64,000 nt of DNA. Origin: Croceibacterium atlanticum. Its GTDB lineage: Bacteria > Pseudomonadota > Alphaproteobacteria > Sphingomonadales > Sphingomonadaceae. Position numbers and translations under genes: made by a program. Shown here in pieces: positions 17,711 to 26,646 of the stretch; the first letter of the stretch is position 1, and the number at the start of each line of letters is the position of its first letter. The notes under the pieces are model-generated. The model searched no databases, was not told where the DNA came from, and saw only the letters and a list, made by a program, of their open reading frames with translations. The stretch is taken from the NCBI RefSeq assembly GCF_001008165.2, contig NZ_CP011452.2:1736001-1800000 (forward strand), given 5' to 3'.

Positions 17711-19216
17711 TCACAGCAGCCAATCGATCGGCGTTTTGCTGAGAAGGCGAGTGAGCACTCGCGACCACCATGTGGTTCCAGGCTCCGCCAGTTCACATTG
17801 ACGGACATCGTCGCGCATGTCCATCCAGTTCAGTCGGCCTTTGTCATCCACGACGATTTTGTAGGAGCCGGACGCGATCATGGTATCGAAGGCGTGGTGC
17901 ATCTGTGCCGCCAGATTCTCACTCTGGATGACGATCCCGAGCTCAGTATTGAGAGCGAAAGAGCGCGGATCGAAATTGAAAGAACCGACAAAGACCCGAC
18001 GGCCGTCTACAGCGAACATCTTGGCATGCAGGGTGGCATTCTCGTTTGTGTTGCGCGGCGAAGGTCGACGCAGAGATTTGCGGGTGGTCTTGGGCCGGTC
18101 TCCAGGGGCAGGCATCTCATACAGACGCACCCCCGACTTCACGAGAAAATGCCGATGCTTTGCATATCCGGCATGAACCATAGCGACATCGGTCGAAGCA
18201 AAGGAATTGGTCAGGACGCGCACATCGACCCCGTTGCGTGCCATTTGCGCAAAGGCCCTGGCACCTGATGAGGTCGGCACGAAATAGCCCGAAACGACGA
18301 GCAATTCCCTTTCCGGTTGACCGATGAGACCCCTGAGGACGCTAGCCATGAGATCGCCTTGACGCGATTGTCCGAGAACCTTGGCGGGCCGATCGCTGAC
18401 CAGCTCGACGGGCACCCATTCGAATTCAATCCGTCCGGCCCGCGCACGCTCAAGCAAAACAGATCCGGCGGCACGGCTTAGATAATCGGTCGCGGAGGGG
18501 CCGGAAACTGACCGCGTGAAATCAGTTGCCCCGCTTGCCGCGTACTGCTTCGGATCTTCCTTCACGATGCAGTCGATTTCGATTGCAGCGGGAAAATTCC
18601 AGAACGCATCGAAACATTCGGAGACTTCTTGCACCACCGCGCCTACGCAAAGCGCATCCACATCGGCAAAAATCCCCTGCTCTCGGTTGGCGAAGTACTC
18701 GTCTCCGACATTACGCCCGCCGACACAGGTTATCTGATTGTCGACTGTAAAGCTTTTCGAATGCATCCTGCGATTGACGCGGTGGAAATCCAGCAGGAAA
18801 TCGAGCGGCTTGAAGTGTCGGTTTCGAAACGGATTGAAAATGCGGATCTCGAAATTGCGGTCGCTGGCCAGCCAGCGCAATTTGCGGTCGAGGCCGGGAA
18901 TGCCGTTATCGTCAACCAGCAGACGGACCCGTACACCCCGCGCTGCCGCTCTGCGCAAGTCTTCCAGCAGGAGATTACCGGTCAGATCGTCGCGCCAGAT
19001 GTAATATTGCAGGTCGATCGATCTTTCGGCCGCGGCGATGAGTCGAGAGCGGATGGCAAACGCGTCTATGCCGTCCTCGACAAGTGCAACGCCCGTCAGG
19101 CCGGGATGGCCCACCGCGTGCTTAGCGACACTCAAGCCGATTGCGGAAAGTGCCGTATTTCCGAACGCATGAGAAGCTGCGCGCTGTATCATGAACGGAG
19201 GGTGCCGGTCGCGCAT
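17711..19216 (-). CDS. Phospholipase D-like / cardiolipin synthase family
   Basis: PLD-superfamily protein of about 500 residues with two phosphodiesterase repeats. HKD 1 is HSKSFTVD around residue 160; HKD 2 is HAKMFAVDGRRVFVGSFNFD near 410. The N-terminal region LVEDGIDAFAIRSRLIAAAE is characteristic of the secreted/periplasmic cardiolipin-synthase-like group. The frame is open further upstream to 19483, but that stretch is antisense/out-of-frame relative to an SDR remnant and looks non-coding; ATGs at 19216 and 19192 are the best starts, neither with a strong ribosome site. It probably acts on phospholipids (transphosphatidylation or hydrolysis) and sits near a patatin-like lipase. Confidence 0.85.
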   Translation of the reverse strand: MRDRHPPFMIQRAASHAFGNTALSAIGLSVAKHAVGHPGLTGVALVEDGIDAFAIRSRLIAAAERSIDLQYYIWRDDLTGNLLLEDLRRAAARGVRVRLLVDDNGIPGLDRKLRWLASDRNFEIRIFNPFRNRHFKPLDFLLDFHRVNRRMHSKSFTVDNQITCVGGRNVGDEYFANREQGIFADVDALCVGAVVQEVSECFDAFWNFPAAIEIDCIVKEDPKQYAASGATDFTRSVSGPSATDYLSRAAGSVLLERARAGRIEFEWVPVELVSDRPAKVLGQSRQGDLMASVLRGLIGQPERELLVVSGYFVPTSSGARAFAQMARNGVDVRVLTNSFASTDVAMVHAGYAKHRHFLVKSGVRLYEMPAPGDRPKTTRKSLRRPSPRNTNENATLHAKMFAVDGRRVFVGSFNFDPRSFALNTELGIVIQSENLAAQMHHAFDTMIASGSYKIVVDDKGRLNWMDMRDDVRQCELAEPGTTWWSRVLTRLLSKTPIDWLL

Positions 19217-19439
19217 CCGCGTTACGGTGCGCTGTCGGGAGGCGTTGTCTGCGACGGAACAGCAGGACCAATGTCCGGTTCTGTTCCGGTTAGTGCAACC
19301 GACCTGTTGCACAGCTTTCTCGTCATCTCCCGGTCGCGAGTCGGGTCTGTCACGACCGCGCGACCCGAAGTCTGGCCACGCATCCCCATGAGACCGCAAG
19401 GACCGGGATGGTCGCCGCCTTCCGCTTGCGGATCGGTCA

Positions 19440-19611
19440 CGGCCTGTAAGACACGCAAAGTGCCGTGCTCGGCATCGCGACACGCCAGCAGCACGCGCAC
19501 GCCTTTCATCGCCAGGTGCGGGGCGATCTCGTAGCCGGTGCCGCTATTGGCGCCGTTAACGACGGCCGGCCGTCCGGATTGATGGGGGATATCGGAAAAG
19601 GCGAAGCTCAT
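19440..19611 (-). pseudogene. Short-chain dehydrogenase, 5' remnant
   Basis: The first ~55 codons of an SDR oxidoreductase: start MSFAFSDIPHQSGRP, nucleotide-binding strand/turn VVNGANSGTGYE (TGxxxGxG type with the first Thr replaced by Asn), then KGVRVLLACRD. Homology fades after ACRDAEHG and the frame no longer looks like SDR. The catalytic Ser-Tyr-Lys half is absent. It lies between the PLD-like and patatin genes on the same strand. Confidence 0.68.
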
Positions 19612-19643
19612 GCGGTATGTTCGTCCCGGTGCCATGACGGGCG

Positions 19644-20876
19644 CTAATCCTCGGAACTCGTCGTTTCGGGCACGGCTGATGCGACAGTGTCCGGATCCGA
19701 CGATGGCGGACTATCCTGCCATGCCTGTGCCCGACCGCGCTCCACGCCATAGTCGAACAGCGTGCGCATATAATCCTGCTCGAAAAGATCGTGCTCGTCC
19801 GCGTCGAAGTCCTGCTCGATAAAGGTCAAGTGATATCCGGCGCCGGTCGATCTCGCCCAGACATAGGCCGAGGCCACACGGTCCTGGAGGCTGGAGAAGA
19901 GCATCACCTCAAGCGTCCGCTTGGCGATGCTGGAGAGACCTGCTTCGATCAGCTCGAACTCGCCTGCCATCTTGCCGTTGACCAGCAGATACAGCTCCGT
20001 TGGGGACTGGCTGTCCCGCAGGATCTGGTCGTTCGCGACCGGCGGAGCGGCCATCAGGGTCGCAATGGTGCCGCCATCGACATGGAGTTCGCTGATTCGC
20101 TCTCCCTGCGCTTCCATCTCGATCAGCACCGGGGGGAACTGCACCGGGACGGAGCTGCTGGCGAGCAGGATGCGCCGGAAAAGGGCATAGCGACCGGGCG
20201 CATCACCGGCCGCGATCGCTCCCATGTCCCAGATCGCATTGCCGGGGCGGTCGAGGCTGACGGTGCCGACGAACAGGCGCCGGCCCTTGCGGTGCTCTTC
20301 GCCGATGGCATCGATCACCGCATCAGTGGCGAAGCGGGCGATTAGAGCCTCGAGCGGCTCGGTCGTCGCGACGCTGGTCGAGAACGGGATCGCCAACGCG
20401 AAGCGGTCCTTGTAAATGTCGTCGGGCGTGATCTCGGTATAGGCGCGTTTCAGCTCGTCGTCGTAGTCCGGCCCGAGCAGCGCGAAGGGGGCGATGAGAG
20501 CCCCGGTGCTGACTCCAGTGACCACGGCAAATTCAGGTCGCTTGCCGGTTTGCGACCATCCGTTGAGAAAACCCGCACCATAGGCCCCGTCATCCCCACC
20601 GCCCGACAGCGCGAGCACGCGCAGTGGCTCGCCCGGCGGTGGCGGGGCGATCGAGATCTGTGTCAACAGGTCGGGGGAATTGGCCCAATGGCGGATTTTC
20701 GGCGAATCCGGCGCGTGCGCGGCTTCGATCTGCGCGGCCTCGAACGGTTGCCGGTCGAAGCTGGCACAACCGCCAAGCAGCAATGCGGGGCCGAGCACTC
20801 CCAGGACGAGCGTTCGCACCAGGTCGATGGCCTGTCCCGGCATCATGGTCAGGCGGAGTTCTTTACGGGTTCGCAT
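19644..20876 (-). CDS. Patatin-like phospholipase, lipoprotein
   Basis: About 410 residues with a lipoprotein signal (helix VLGVLGPALLLGGCAS, lipobox LGGC). The patatin domain has all catalytic parts: oxyanion loop SGGGDDGAYGAGFL (near residue 90), nucleophile elbow GVSTGA, and the Asp of the dyad in HVDGGT. It should hydrolyse acyl esters of lipids at a membrane face. The ATG at 20876 has GAAGGA before it and overlaps the end of the upstream efflux gene by 14 bp; ATGs at 20846/20843 are alternatives. It is the last gene of the RND pump operon, an unusual partner. Confidence 0.86.
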   Translation of the reverse strand: MRTRKELRLTMMPGQAIDLVRTLVLGVLGPALLLGGCASFDRQPFEAAQIEAAHAPDSPKIRHWANSPDLLTQISIAPPPPGEPLRVLALSGGGDDGAYGAGFLNGWSQTGKRPEFAVVTGVSTGALIAPFALLGPDYDDELKRAYTEITPDDIYKDRFALAIPFSTSVATTEPLEALIARFATDAVIDAIGEEHRKGRRLFVGTVSLDRPGNAIWDMGAIAAGDAPGRYALFRRILLASSSVPVQFPPVLIEMEAQGERISELHVDGGTIATLMAAPPVANDQILRDSQSPTELYLLVNGKMAGEFELIEAGLSSIAKRTLEVMLFSSLQDRVASAYVWARSTGAGYHLTFIEQDFDADEHDLFEQDYMRTLFDYGVERGRAQAWQDSPPSSDPDTVASAVPETTSSED

Positions 20877-22350
20877 CGCCATCCTTCTCGGAAATCTCTG
20901 GGGGATCAGCCTCCGGCGCGTTCCAGCTTCCGCCGAGCGCCAGATTGAGCGTGACGAACTGCTCGCGTTCCATGCGCTCGATCGTCGCCAGATCGCTGCG
21001 CGCAGTGATCGCCTGCTGCCGGATCTGCAACACGTCAAGCAGGCTGCTTTCGCCGACCCTGTACCGCAGATCCTCGATCCTGAGCGCTTCCTCTATCTCG
21101 CGCACGCGGATGACGGCCGCGTCCCGGCGGCGGCGAAGCACCACGCCGCTGTCGAGCGCGGTTTCCACTTCCTCGAAAGCGGCCAGCGCGGCGCCGGCAT
21201 ATTGCGCGATCGCCGCGCGCAGTTCGGCATCGGCAATGTTTTCGCCGGCAGCCAGCGCGCCGCCCTGGTAGATCGGCGCCGCGACATTGCCGCCAATGCT
21301 GAACAGGGTCGCGGTAGGATCGAAGATATTTTCAAGGGCGTCCGACACCGCGCCCGCCAGCCCCGTGAGCGACAGGCGCGGCAGGCGCGCCTTGCTGGCC
21401 TGGTCCTCGGCATGCAGTGCGGCGGCGACGCGCCGCTCGGCCGCGACCAGATCGGGCCGCCGCTCGAGCAGCGTCGAAGGCAGCCCGGCAGGCGGCGGCG
21501 TTGGCATGGGCGGCAAGTCAATTCCCGAGGCGAACTCGGCCGCGGGATAGCGCCCGACCAGTAGTTCGAGAGCACGGATCGCCTCGCGCCGCGCGCCCTG
21601 TGCCCGTGCGAGAGCCTCGCGCGCCTGTTCGAGATTGGCGCGGATCAGTGCCAGATCGCCATCCATCGCGACGCCCTCGCGGACCTGCAGACCCACCAGG
21701 CGATGCAGATGTTCGAGCGTATCAACCGCTTCCTCGGCCAGCCCCACCTGCCGCGAAGCCTCGATCGAGACCAGATAGGCGCGCGCCACGCCCGCGGCAA
21801 TCGATTGCCGGGCCGCGAAATAGTCGGCGCGGGCAGCCGCCTCGTTCTCGAGCGCGGCATACCAGCCATCGCTGATCCTGCCCCACAGGTCGATTTCCCA
21901 ACTCGCCTGCGCCAGTCCCAGAAAGCTGGTGCTGTCATATTCGATGCTGGACGGCACCGGCAGTCCGGCCTGCCCGCCGATTTCGATATCATCGATCTCG
22001 ATATGGCTGCGCGAACCCAGGCCGACCGCCTGAACGGCCGGACGCAGCCCGGAACGCGCCTGACGGGCAAGTGCTGCGGCGCGCTGGACCTGCGCCGCGG
22101 CGGCCTGAAGATCACTGTTCTTCTCCTGCGCTTCGGCCACGAGCGCGGCGAGGCGCGGGTCGCCGAAGGCGGCGACCCATCCGTCCGCGACCGGCCCTGC
22201 GGCATCGGCGACTGCCCGCCAGCGTTCCGGCAAAGGCGGCAGGGCCGCGCGGGCGGGTGCGACCGGACCATCGCCGACCCTGTCGGGATGCGAGCAGCCT
22301 GACACCAGCATCAGGCCGAGCAACATGGCGGTGAGAGGGACGATGCGCAT
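20863..22350 (-). CDS. RND efflux outer-membrane factor, NodT family
   Basis: TolC-like outer-membrane channel protein of 495 residues, NodT/OprM class lipoprotein (signal MRIVPLTAMLLGLMLVSGC, Cys at 19). It has two repeats of long amphipathic helices rich in Ala, Arg and Glu (for example EEAVDTLEHLHRLVGLQVREG and the matching second-half RVREIEEALRIEDLRYRVGES), as for the periplasmic alpha-barrel. It follows the permease with a 3-bp gap and completes the tripartite pump. C-terminal tail is acidic. Confidence 0.94.
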   Translation of the reverse strand: MRIVPLTAMLLGLMLVSGCSHPDRVGDGPVAPARAALPPLPERWRAVADAAGPVADGWVAAFGDPRLAALVAEAQEKNSDLQAAAAQVQRAAALARQARSGLRPAVQAVGLGSRSHIEIDDIEIGGQAGLPVPSSIEYDSTSFLGLAQASWEIDLWGRISDGWYAALENEAAARADYFAARQSIAAGVARAYLVSIEASRQVGLAEEAVDTLEHLHRLVGLQVREGVAMDGDLALIRANLEQAREALARAQGARREAIRALELLVGRYPAAEFASGIDLPPMPTPPPAGLPSTLLERRPDLVAAERRVAAALHAEDQASKARLPRLSLTGLAGAVSDALENIFDPTATLFSIGGNVAAPIYQGGALAAGENIADAELRAAIAQYAGAALAAFEEVETALDSGVVLRRRRDAAVIRVREIEEALRIEDLRYRVGESSLLDVLQIRQQAITARSDLATIERMEREQFVTLNLALGGSWNAPEADPPEISEKDGDANP

Positions 22351-22353
22351 GGT

Positions 22354-25300
22354 TCAACTTGCCCCCTGTGGCTCGGCTGCGGTCTCGTCAGGGCCGATCT
22401 TGAAGAAGATTGCATAGAGGACCGGCACCACGAACAGGGTCAGTACCGTCCCGAAGGCCAGCCCGAAGGCCAGGACCACGGCCATCGCCTTGAAGAAGGC
22501 GTCGAACAGCAGTGGGATGACGCCGAGTACCGTCGTCAGCGAACTCAGGATGACCGGGCGGGCGCGATCATAGGCTGCCTCAATGATGGCATCGAAACGC
22601 GGTTTGCCCTCGCCGATCTCGATATCCATCTGATCGACCAGCACGATCGCGTTCTTGATCAGCAGGCCCGAGAGCGAGAGCACACCGAGAATGGCGATGA
22701 ACTCCATCGCTATGCCGGTGATGAGCAGGCCGATGGTTACGCCGATGATCGCCAGCGGCACGATCATGAAAATGATCACCGGCTGGCGCACTGCGTTGAA
22801 CAGCACGATTACCACCAGCACCATGCCGATGACACCGAGCGGGACCACGCCAATCAGCGAATCGATCGCCTCGGTGCTCGTTCCTTCCTGGCCGTCCCAT
22901 TCGAAATGGTAGCTGGAAGGCAGTTCGATCGCCTCGACGTCTCCGCGCACGCGATCGAGCAGACGGTTGGCGGTTTCGCCCGGCGCGGGATCGGCCTGGG
23001 CGTTGATTGCCCAGCGCTGATCGATCCGCTGAATCTGCGAATGACGCCAGCGGGTCTCGAAACCGTCGATCACTTCCTGCAGCGGAAGCGAGGCGCCGCT
23101 GGCGCTGAACACCTGGATTGCTTCCATGTTCTGCGCGTCGCGCGTTTCGCTTTCGGGCGAGCGGGCGATGATCGGGATCAGGTCGTCGCCCTCGCGGAAG
23201 ACGCCTATCGGACGGCCCGCGAACGTGCCCTGCAAGGCCTCGGCCACGTCCTCGCGGCTGACGCCAAGGCGACGCGCGCGCGTTTCGGAATAGAGCGGGT
23301 GGATGACCGGCACCTGCTCGCGCCAGTCATCCTTCACGAGGATGGCCGCTTCGTCCTCGGCGAAGACATCCTTGGCCTGCTGCGCCAGGCTCTGCAGAAC
23401 CGCCGGATCGGGCCCCGAAAACTGCGCCTCGATCTTCGAGCCGCCACCCGGCCCCAGTTCGAACAGCCAGACCTTGGCGCGCGCTTCGGGGGCGTTCTTT
23501 TGCAAATAGGCATGCACATCTGCCTGCAGCCGCTCGAGCGTCGAGGCGTCCTCAACCCGCAGGATCATCTGGCCGAAGGAGGATGTCGGCGCCTCGGGCT
23601 GATAGACCAGCTTGTAACGCAAGGTACCCATGCCGACCACGGTCTGAACGTCAGTAACGCCGTCCATCGTCGCCAGATCCTCCTCAATCTCCTCCAGGTC
23701 GGCATTGGTCCGCTCGATATCGGTGCCCGCAGGCAGCCAGTAATCGACCATCAAATGCGGCGTGGTGGAGGCGGGAAAGAAACCCTGTTCCACGAACGCG
23801 AAGCCCACAAGGGAGACGGCGAACAACCCCCCGGTCAGGCCCATGGTACGCCAGCGATGGCGCAGCGCGCGCGCGAGCCATTCGCGATAGGCGGTGCCGA
23901 TCCGGCCGGCTTCGCGCTGCGGGGCGGCCTCGTCCTCGAGACCGTCGTGGCCTGCATCGAATCCTGTCTCCCGATCAGTGCCGGAAGCGGCAGCATCCTC
24001 CTCCTTCTCGAACAGCCAGTTGGCGAGAAAAGGCGCTACGGTGACCGCGAAGAACCACGAGAACAAGAGCGAGATCATCACCACCCAGAACAGGTGATTG
24101 GTGTATTCGGCGACCTGCCCGGGGGCGAGGCCGATCGGGGCGAAGGCGATGATGCCGACCAGCGTGCCTCCTAGTAGCGGCCACAGCATCTGGCCCACGA
24201 TCGCGCGCGCCGCCTCCAGCCTGTTTTTGCCCTGCTTGAGGCCGACGAGCATCCCCTCGACCACGACGATGGCGTTGTCCACCATCATTCCCAGCGCGAT
24301 GATCAGCGCGCCCAGCGAGATGCGGTGCATCGGTATCCCGCCGGCATTCATCCCAGCCAGCGTCGCCGCGACGGTGAGCATGAGCACGGCGCCGATGACC
24401 ACGGCCGAGCGCCAGCCCATGAAGATCAGCAGCGTGACCACCACGATGACGAGCGCCGTCGCGACATTGATCACGAAATCGCCGATCGCGTCCGACACCA
24501 CCTTGCCCTGGTGGTAGAATTCGTGGATCTCGATGCCGATCGGGCGGTCGCTCTCGCTCGCGCGCAGCTTGGCTTCGATCGCCTCGCCGACCTCGACCAC
24601 ATTTGTGCCGGTCGCATTCGAGATGCCCATGCCCACCGCCGGCCTGCCATTGTAGCGCAGGATCTGCATCGGCGGATCGACATAGCCGCGCGTCACGCGG
24701 GCCAGATCGCCCAGTCTCACGACCGCGCCTTCCTGGCCGGTCATCACCGGCAGATCGCGCAATTCCTCGACCGAATCGATTTCGCCGGTGGGAACGATCT
24801 CCAGACGCTGGTCGCCGACGCGCACGCTGCCCGCTGCGACGACGGAATTCTGCTGTGCTAGATCCTGATAGACGCTCTGCACCGACAGCCCCAGCGCCGC
24901 GACCCGCTCGCGCATGATCTCGACATAGAGGGCCTCGCGTTGCTCGCCCGACAGCACCACCTTGCCCACACCCTCCACACCGCTCAGGTCGGTGCGCAGC
25001 TTTTCGGCATAGTCGTACAGCTCGGCCGGCGAATAACCATCGGCGGTTAGCATGTAGAAGATGCCGAAGACGTCGCCGAAATCGTCGTTGACGATCGAGG
25101 GACCTGCCCCGGGCGGAAGCAGCCGGGCGGCATCGGCCACGCGGTTGCGCAGCTTGGTCCAGACGATCTGGAGCTGTTCCTTGTTGCGCCCGAACTCGTA
25201 CTTGATCTCCACCTCGATGCGCGACTGGCCCGCCTCGGAGGTCGAAACAATCTCCTTCACCTCCTGCATCTGCCCGATCTCCCGCTCGAGACGCTGGGTG

Positions 25301-25494
25301 ACCTCGGTGGCGACCTCCATCGGCGATCCGCCAGGATAGGGTGTTACCACGACAGCGCGGCGGATGGTGAACTCGGGATCCTCGAAGCGCGGCAGCGACC
25401 CATAGGCCGCCATCCCGGCAACGATCGTCCCGATGATGACGAGCAGGATGAGCAGGCGATTCCTGATCGAGAAGACGGCGGGATTAAACGACAT
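22354..25494 (-). CDS. RND efflux permease (AcrB-like, HAE family)
   Basis: Inner-membrane proton-driven exporter of 1,046 residues, the full length of the family. Twelve helices are arranged as 1+5 and 1+5 with two large periplasmic loops. TM4 carries the proton-relay motif GMMVDNAIVVVEG (first Asp kept, second replaced by Asn). The N-terminus FSIRNRLLILLVIIGTIVAG and the pore-helix region PYPGGSPMEVATEV are typical of the subgroup often called efflux RND permease/CusA-like acriflavin group. Met-rich metal sites of CusA are not evident, so organic substrates are more likely. Same operon as the adaptor (3-bp gap). Confidence 0.96.
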   Translation of the reverse strand: MSFNPAVFSIRNRLLILLVIIGTIVAGMAAYGSLPRFEDPEFTIRRAVVVTPYPGGSPMEVATEVTQRLEREIGQMQEVKEIVSTSEAGQSRIEVEIKYEFGRNKEQLQIVWTKLRNRVADAARLLPPGAGPSIVNDDFGDVFGIFYMLTADGYSPAELYDYAEKLRTDLSGVEGVGKVVLSGEQREALYVEIMRERVAALGLSVQSVYQDLAQQNSVVAAGSVRVGDQRLEIVPTGEIDSVEELRDLPVMTGQEGAVVRLGDLARVTRGYVDPPMQILRYNGRPAVGMGISNATGTNVVEVGEAIEAKLRASESDRPIGIEIHEFYHQGKVVSDAIGDFVINVATALVIVVVTLLIFMGWRSAVVIGAVLMLTVAATLAGMNAGGIPMHRISLGALIIALGMMVDNAIVVVEGMLVGLKQGKNRLEAARAIVGQMLWPLLGGTLVGIIAFAPIGLAPGQVAEYTNHLFWVVMISLLFSWFFAVTVAPFLANWLFEKEEDAAASGTDRETGFDAGHDGLEDEAAPQREAGRIGTAYREWLARALRHRWRTMGLTGGLFAVSLVGFAFVEQGFFPASTTPHLMVDYWLPAGTDIERTNADLEEIEEDLATMDGVTDVQTVVGMGTLRYKLVYQPEAPTSSFGQMILRVEDASTLERLQADVHAYLQKNAPEARAKVWLFELGPGGGSKIEAQFSGPDPAVLQSLAQQAKDVFAEDEAAILVKDDWREQVPVIHPLYSETRARRLGVSREDVAEALQGTFAGRPIGVFREGDDLIPIIARSPESETRDAQNMEAIQVFSASGASLPLQEVIDGFETRWRHSQIQRIDQRWAINAQADPAPGETANRLLDRVRGDVEAIELPSSYHFEWDGQEGTSTEAIDSLIGVVPLGVIGMVLVVIVLFNAVRQPVIIFMIVPLAIIGVTIGLLITGIAMEFIAILGVLSLSGLLIKNAIVLVDQMDIEIGEGKPRFDAIIEAAYDRARPVILSSLTTVLGVIPLLFDAFFKAMAVVLAFGLAFGTVLTLFVVPVLYAIFFKIGPDETAAEPQGAS

Positions 25495-25497
25495 GGC

Positions 25498-26538
25498 TCA
25501 GTCCCGCTCGTAGGGGCGGACTTTCATCCCCTCTTCGAGATTGGCCACGCCAGCAGCCACTATCAGGTCTCCGCGGCCGATGCCGGCAGTTACAGGCAGC
25601 ATTCCGCCTGCTCCCTTGCCTACGGTGACGCGGCGCAGCGCGATGGCTCCGGTCCTGCGGTCCACGCGCCAGACGAATGTCTTTTCGTCACGCCCAACGA
25701 TCGCTTCCAGTGGCACAGCCGGCATCTCGGCATTATCGGTATCGAGCTCGACATGCAGTGTTCCCGTCATGCCCGGCAGGATCAGCGCGCCGGAAGGCGG
25801 ATCGAACAGGAACGTCGCCTCGTAGGTGAGCGACTGACGCGTGGCGTCGGTGGCGAACGAGCCGAACCGGGCCGCGAACCGCCTGTCGGGAAGACTGTCG
25901 AGCGCGATCGCCGCGTTGATCGGGGCCCGCTGCTCGGCATTGGCAACGATGGACGAGGGAACCTGGACCACCACCTTGGCGGAACCGGCGGTCTGTAAGG
26001 TCACGACCGGCTGCTGCGGCGAAACATATTCGAACGGCTCGGTCAGTCGCCTGGCCACGCGGCCCGAAAAGGGCGCCCGCAAGACGGTCTTCTCCAACTG
26101 CTCGCGCGCATTGTCAAGTTCGGCTCGCGCAGTGTCGCGCTGCGTTTCGCGCTGAACGTGCACTGCCCGCGGAATCGCGCCTTCGCCGACCAGCGCGTCG
26201 GCGCGGCGGAATGCATCCTGTGCCGCCTCGTACTGTTCGCGTGCCTGGACGAGCTGGTTGCGCGCGATGGTCTGGTCGAGCTGCGCGATCACCGTGCCGG
26301 CCCTGACGAAATCGCCCTGGTCCACCGTCAGCCGGACGATCTTGCCCGGCACATCGAAGGTTAGATCCGAAGATGTGCTTGCCTCGATGATCGCGGGAAA
26401 CTCGTAAGTCCTCGCCTGACCGCCTGCCGCCACGGTGTAGAGTTTGACCGGACGCCGATCGGCCTCCTCCGGAATGGGAGCATCGTCGCAACCTGCAACA
26501 AGGCATGCGAAAATTAGCGAAACGAATATGCGCAGCAT
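25498..26538 (-). CDS. RND efflux periplasmic adaptor (MFP)
   Basis: Membrane-fusion protein of 346 residues with a lipoprotein signal (MLRIFVSLIFACLVAGC). The order is beta-barrel start, biotinyl-lipoyl half (FDVPGKIVRLTVDQGDFV), alpha-hairpin (about 85-145, Gln/Glu/Ala-rich), second lipoyl half (VLRAPFSGRVARR), beta-barrel and membrane-proximal domain. An in-frame ATG at 26586 would add 16 residues before the signal, which is why I prefer 26538. It is the first gene of the operon adaptor-permease-channel-patatin and is divergent from the flavoprotein gene. Confidence 0.93.
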   Translation of the reverse strand: MLRIFVSLIFACLVAGCDDAPIPEEADRRPVKLYTVAAGGQARTYEFPAIIEASTSSDLTFDVPGKIVRLTVDQGDFVRAGTVIAQLDQTIARNQLVQAREQYEAAQDAFRRADALVGEGAIPRAVHVQRETQRDTARAELDNAREQLEKTVLRAPFSGRVARRLTEPFEYVSPQQPVVTLQTAGSAKVVVQVPSSIVANAEQRAPINAAIALDSLPDRRFAARFGSFATDATRQSLTYEATFLFDPPSGALILPGMTGTLHVELDTDNAEMPAVPLEAIVGRDEKTFVWRVDRRTGAIALRRVTVGKGAGGMLPVTAGIGRGDLIVAAGVANLEEGMKVRPYERD

Positions 26539-26646
26539 GAAGAATTTGAATCTGAAAATGGTTCGGCGCGAATCAGACTTTGACATGCGCCCAAAATGAA
26601 ACGAATAAGTTTACATATCATCGCTCGTCGCAATAGGAAGACCCAA

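Noticed and set aside
19217-19483. N-terminal extension of the PLD-like protein
   Set aside because: Residues are Arg/Ser/Asp-rich and unlike the family; the same DNA lies next to an SDR remnant in another frame. A later ATG fits the family better.
22906-24174. 422-codon open frame opposite the RND permease
   Set aside because: Antisense to conserved permease motifs; no signal of its own.
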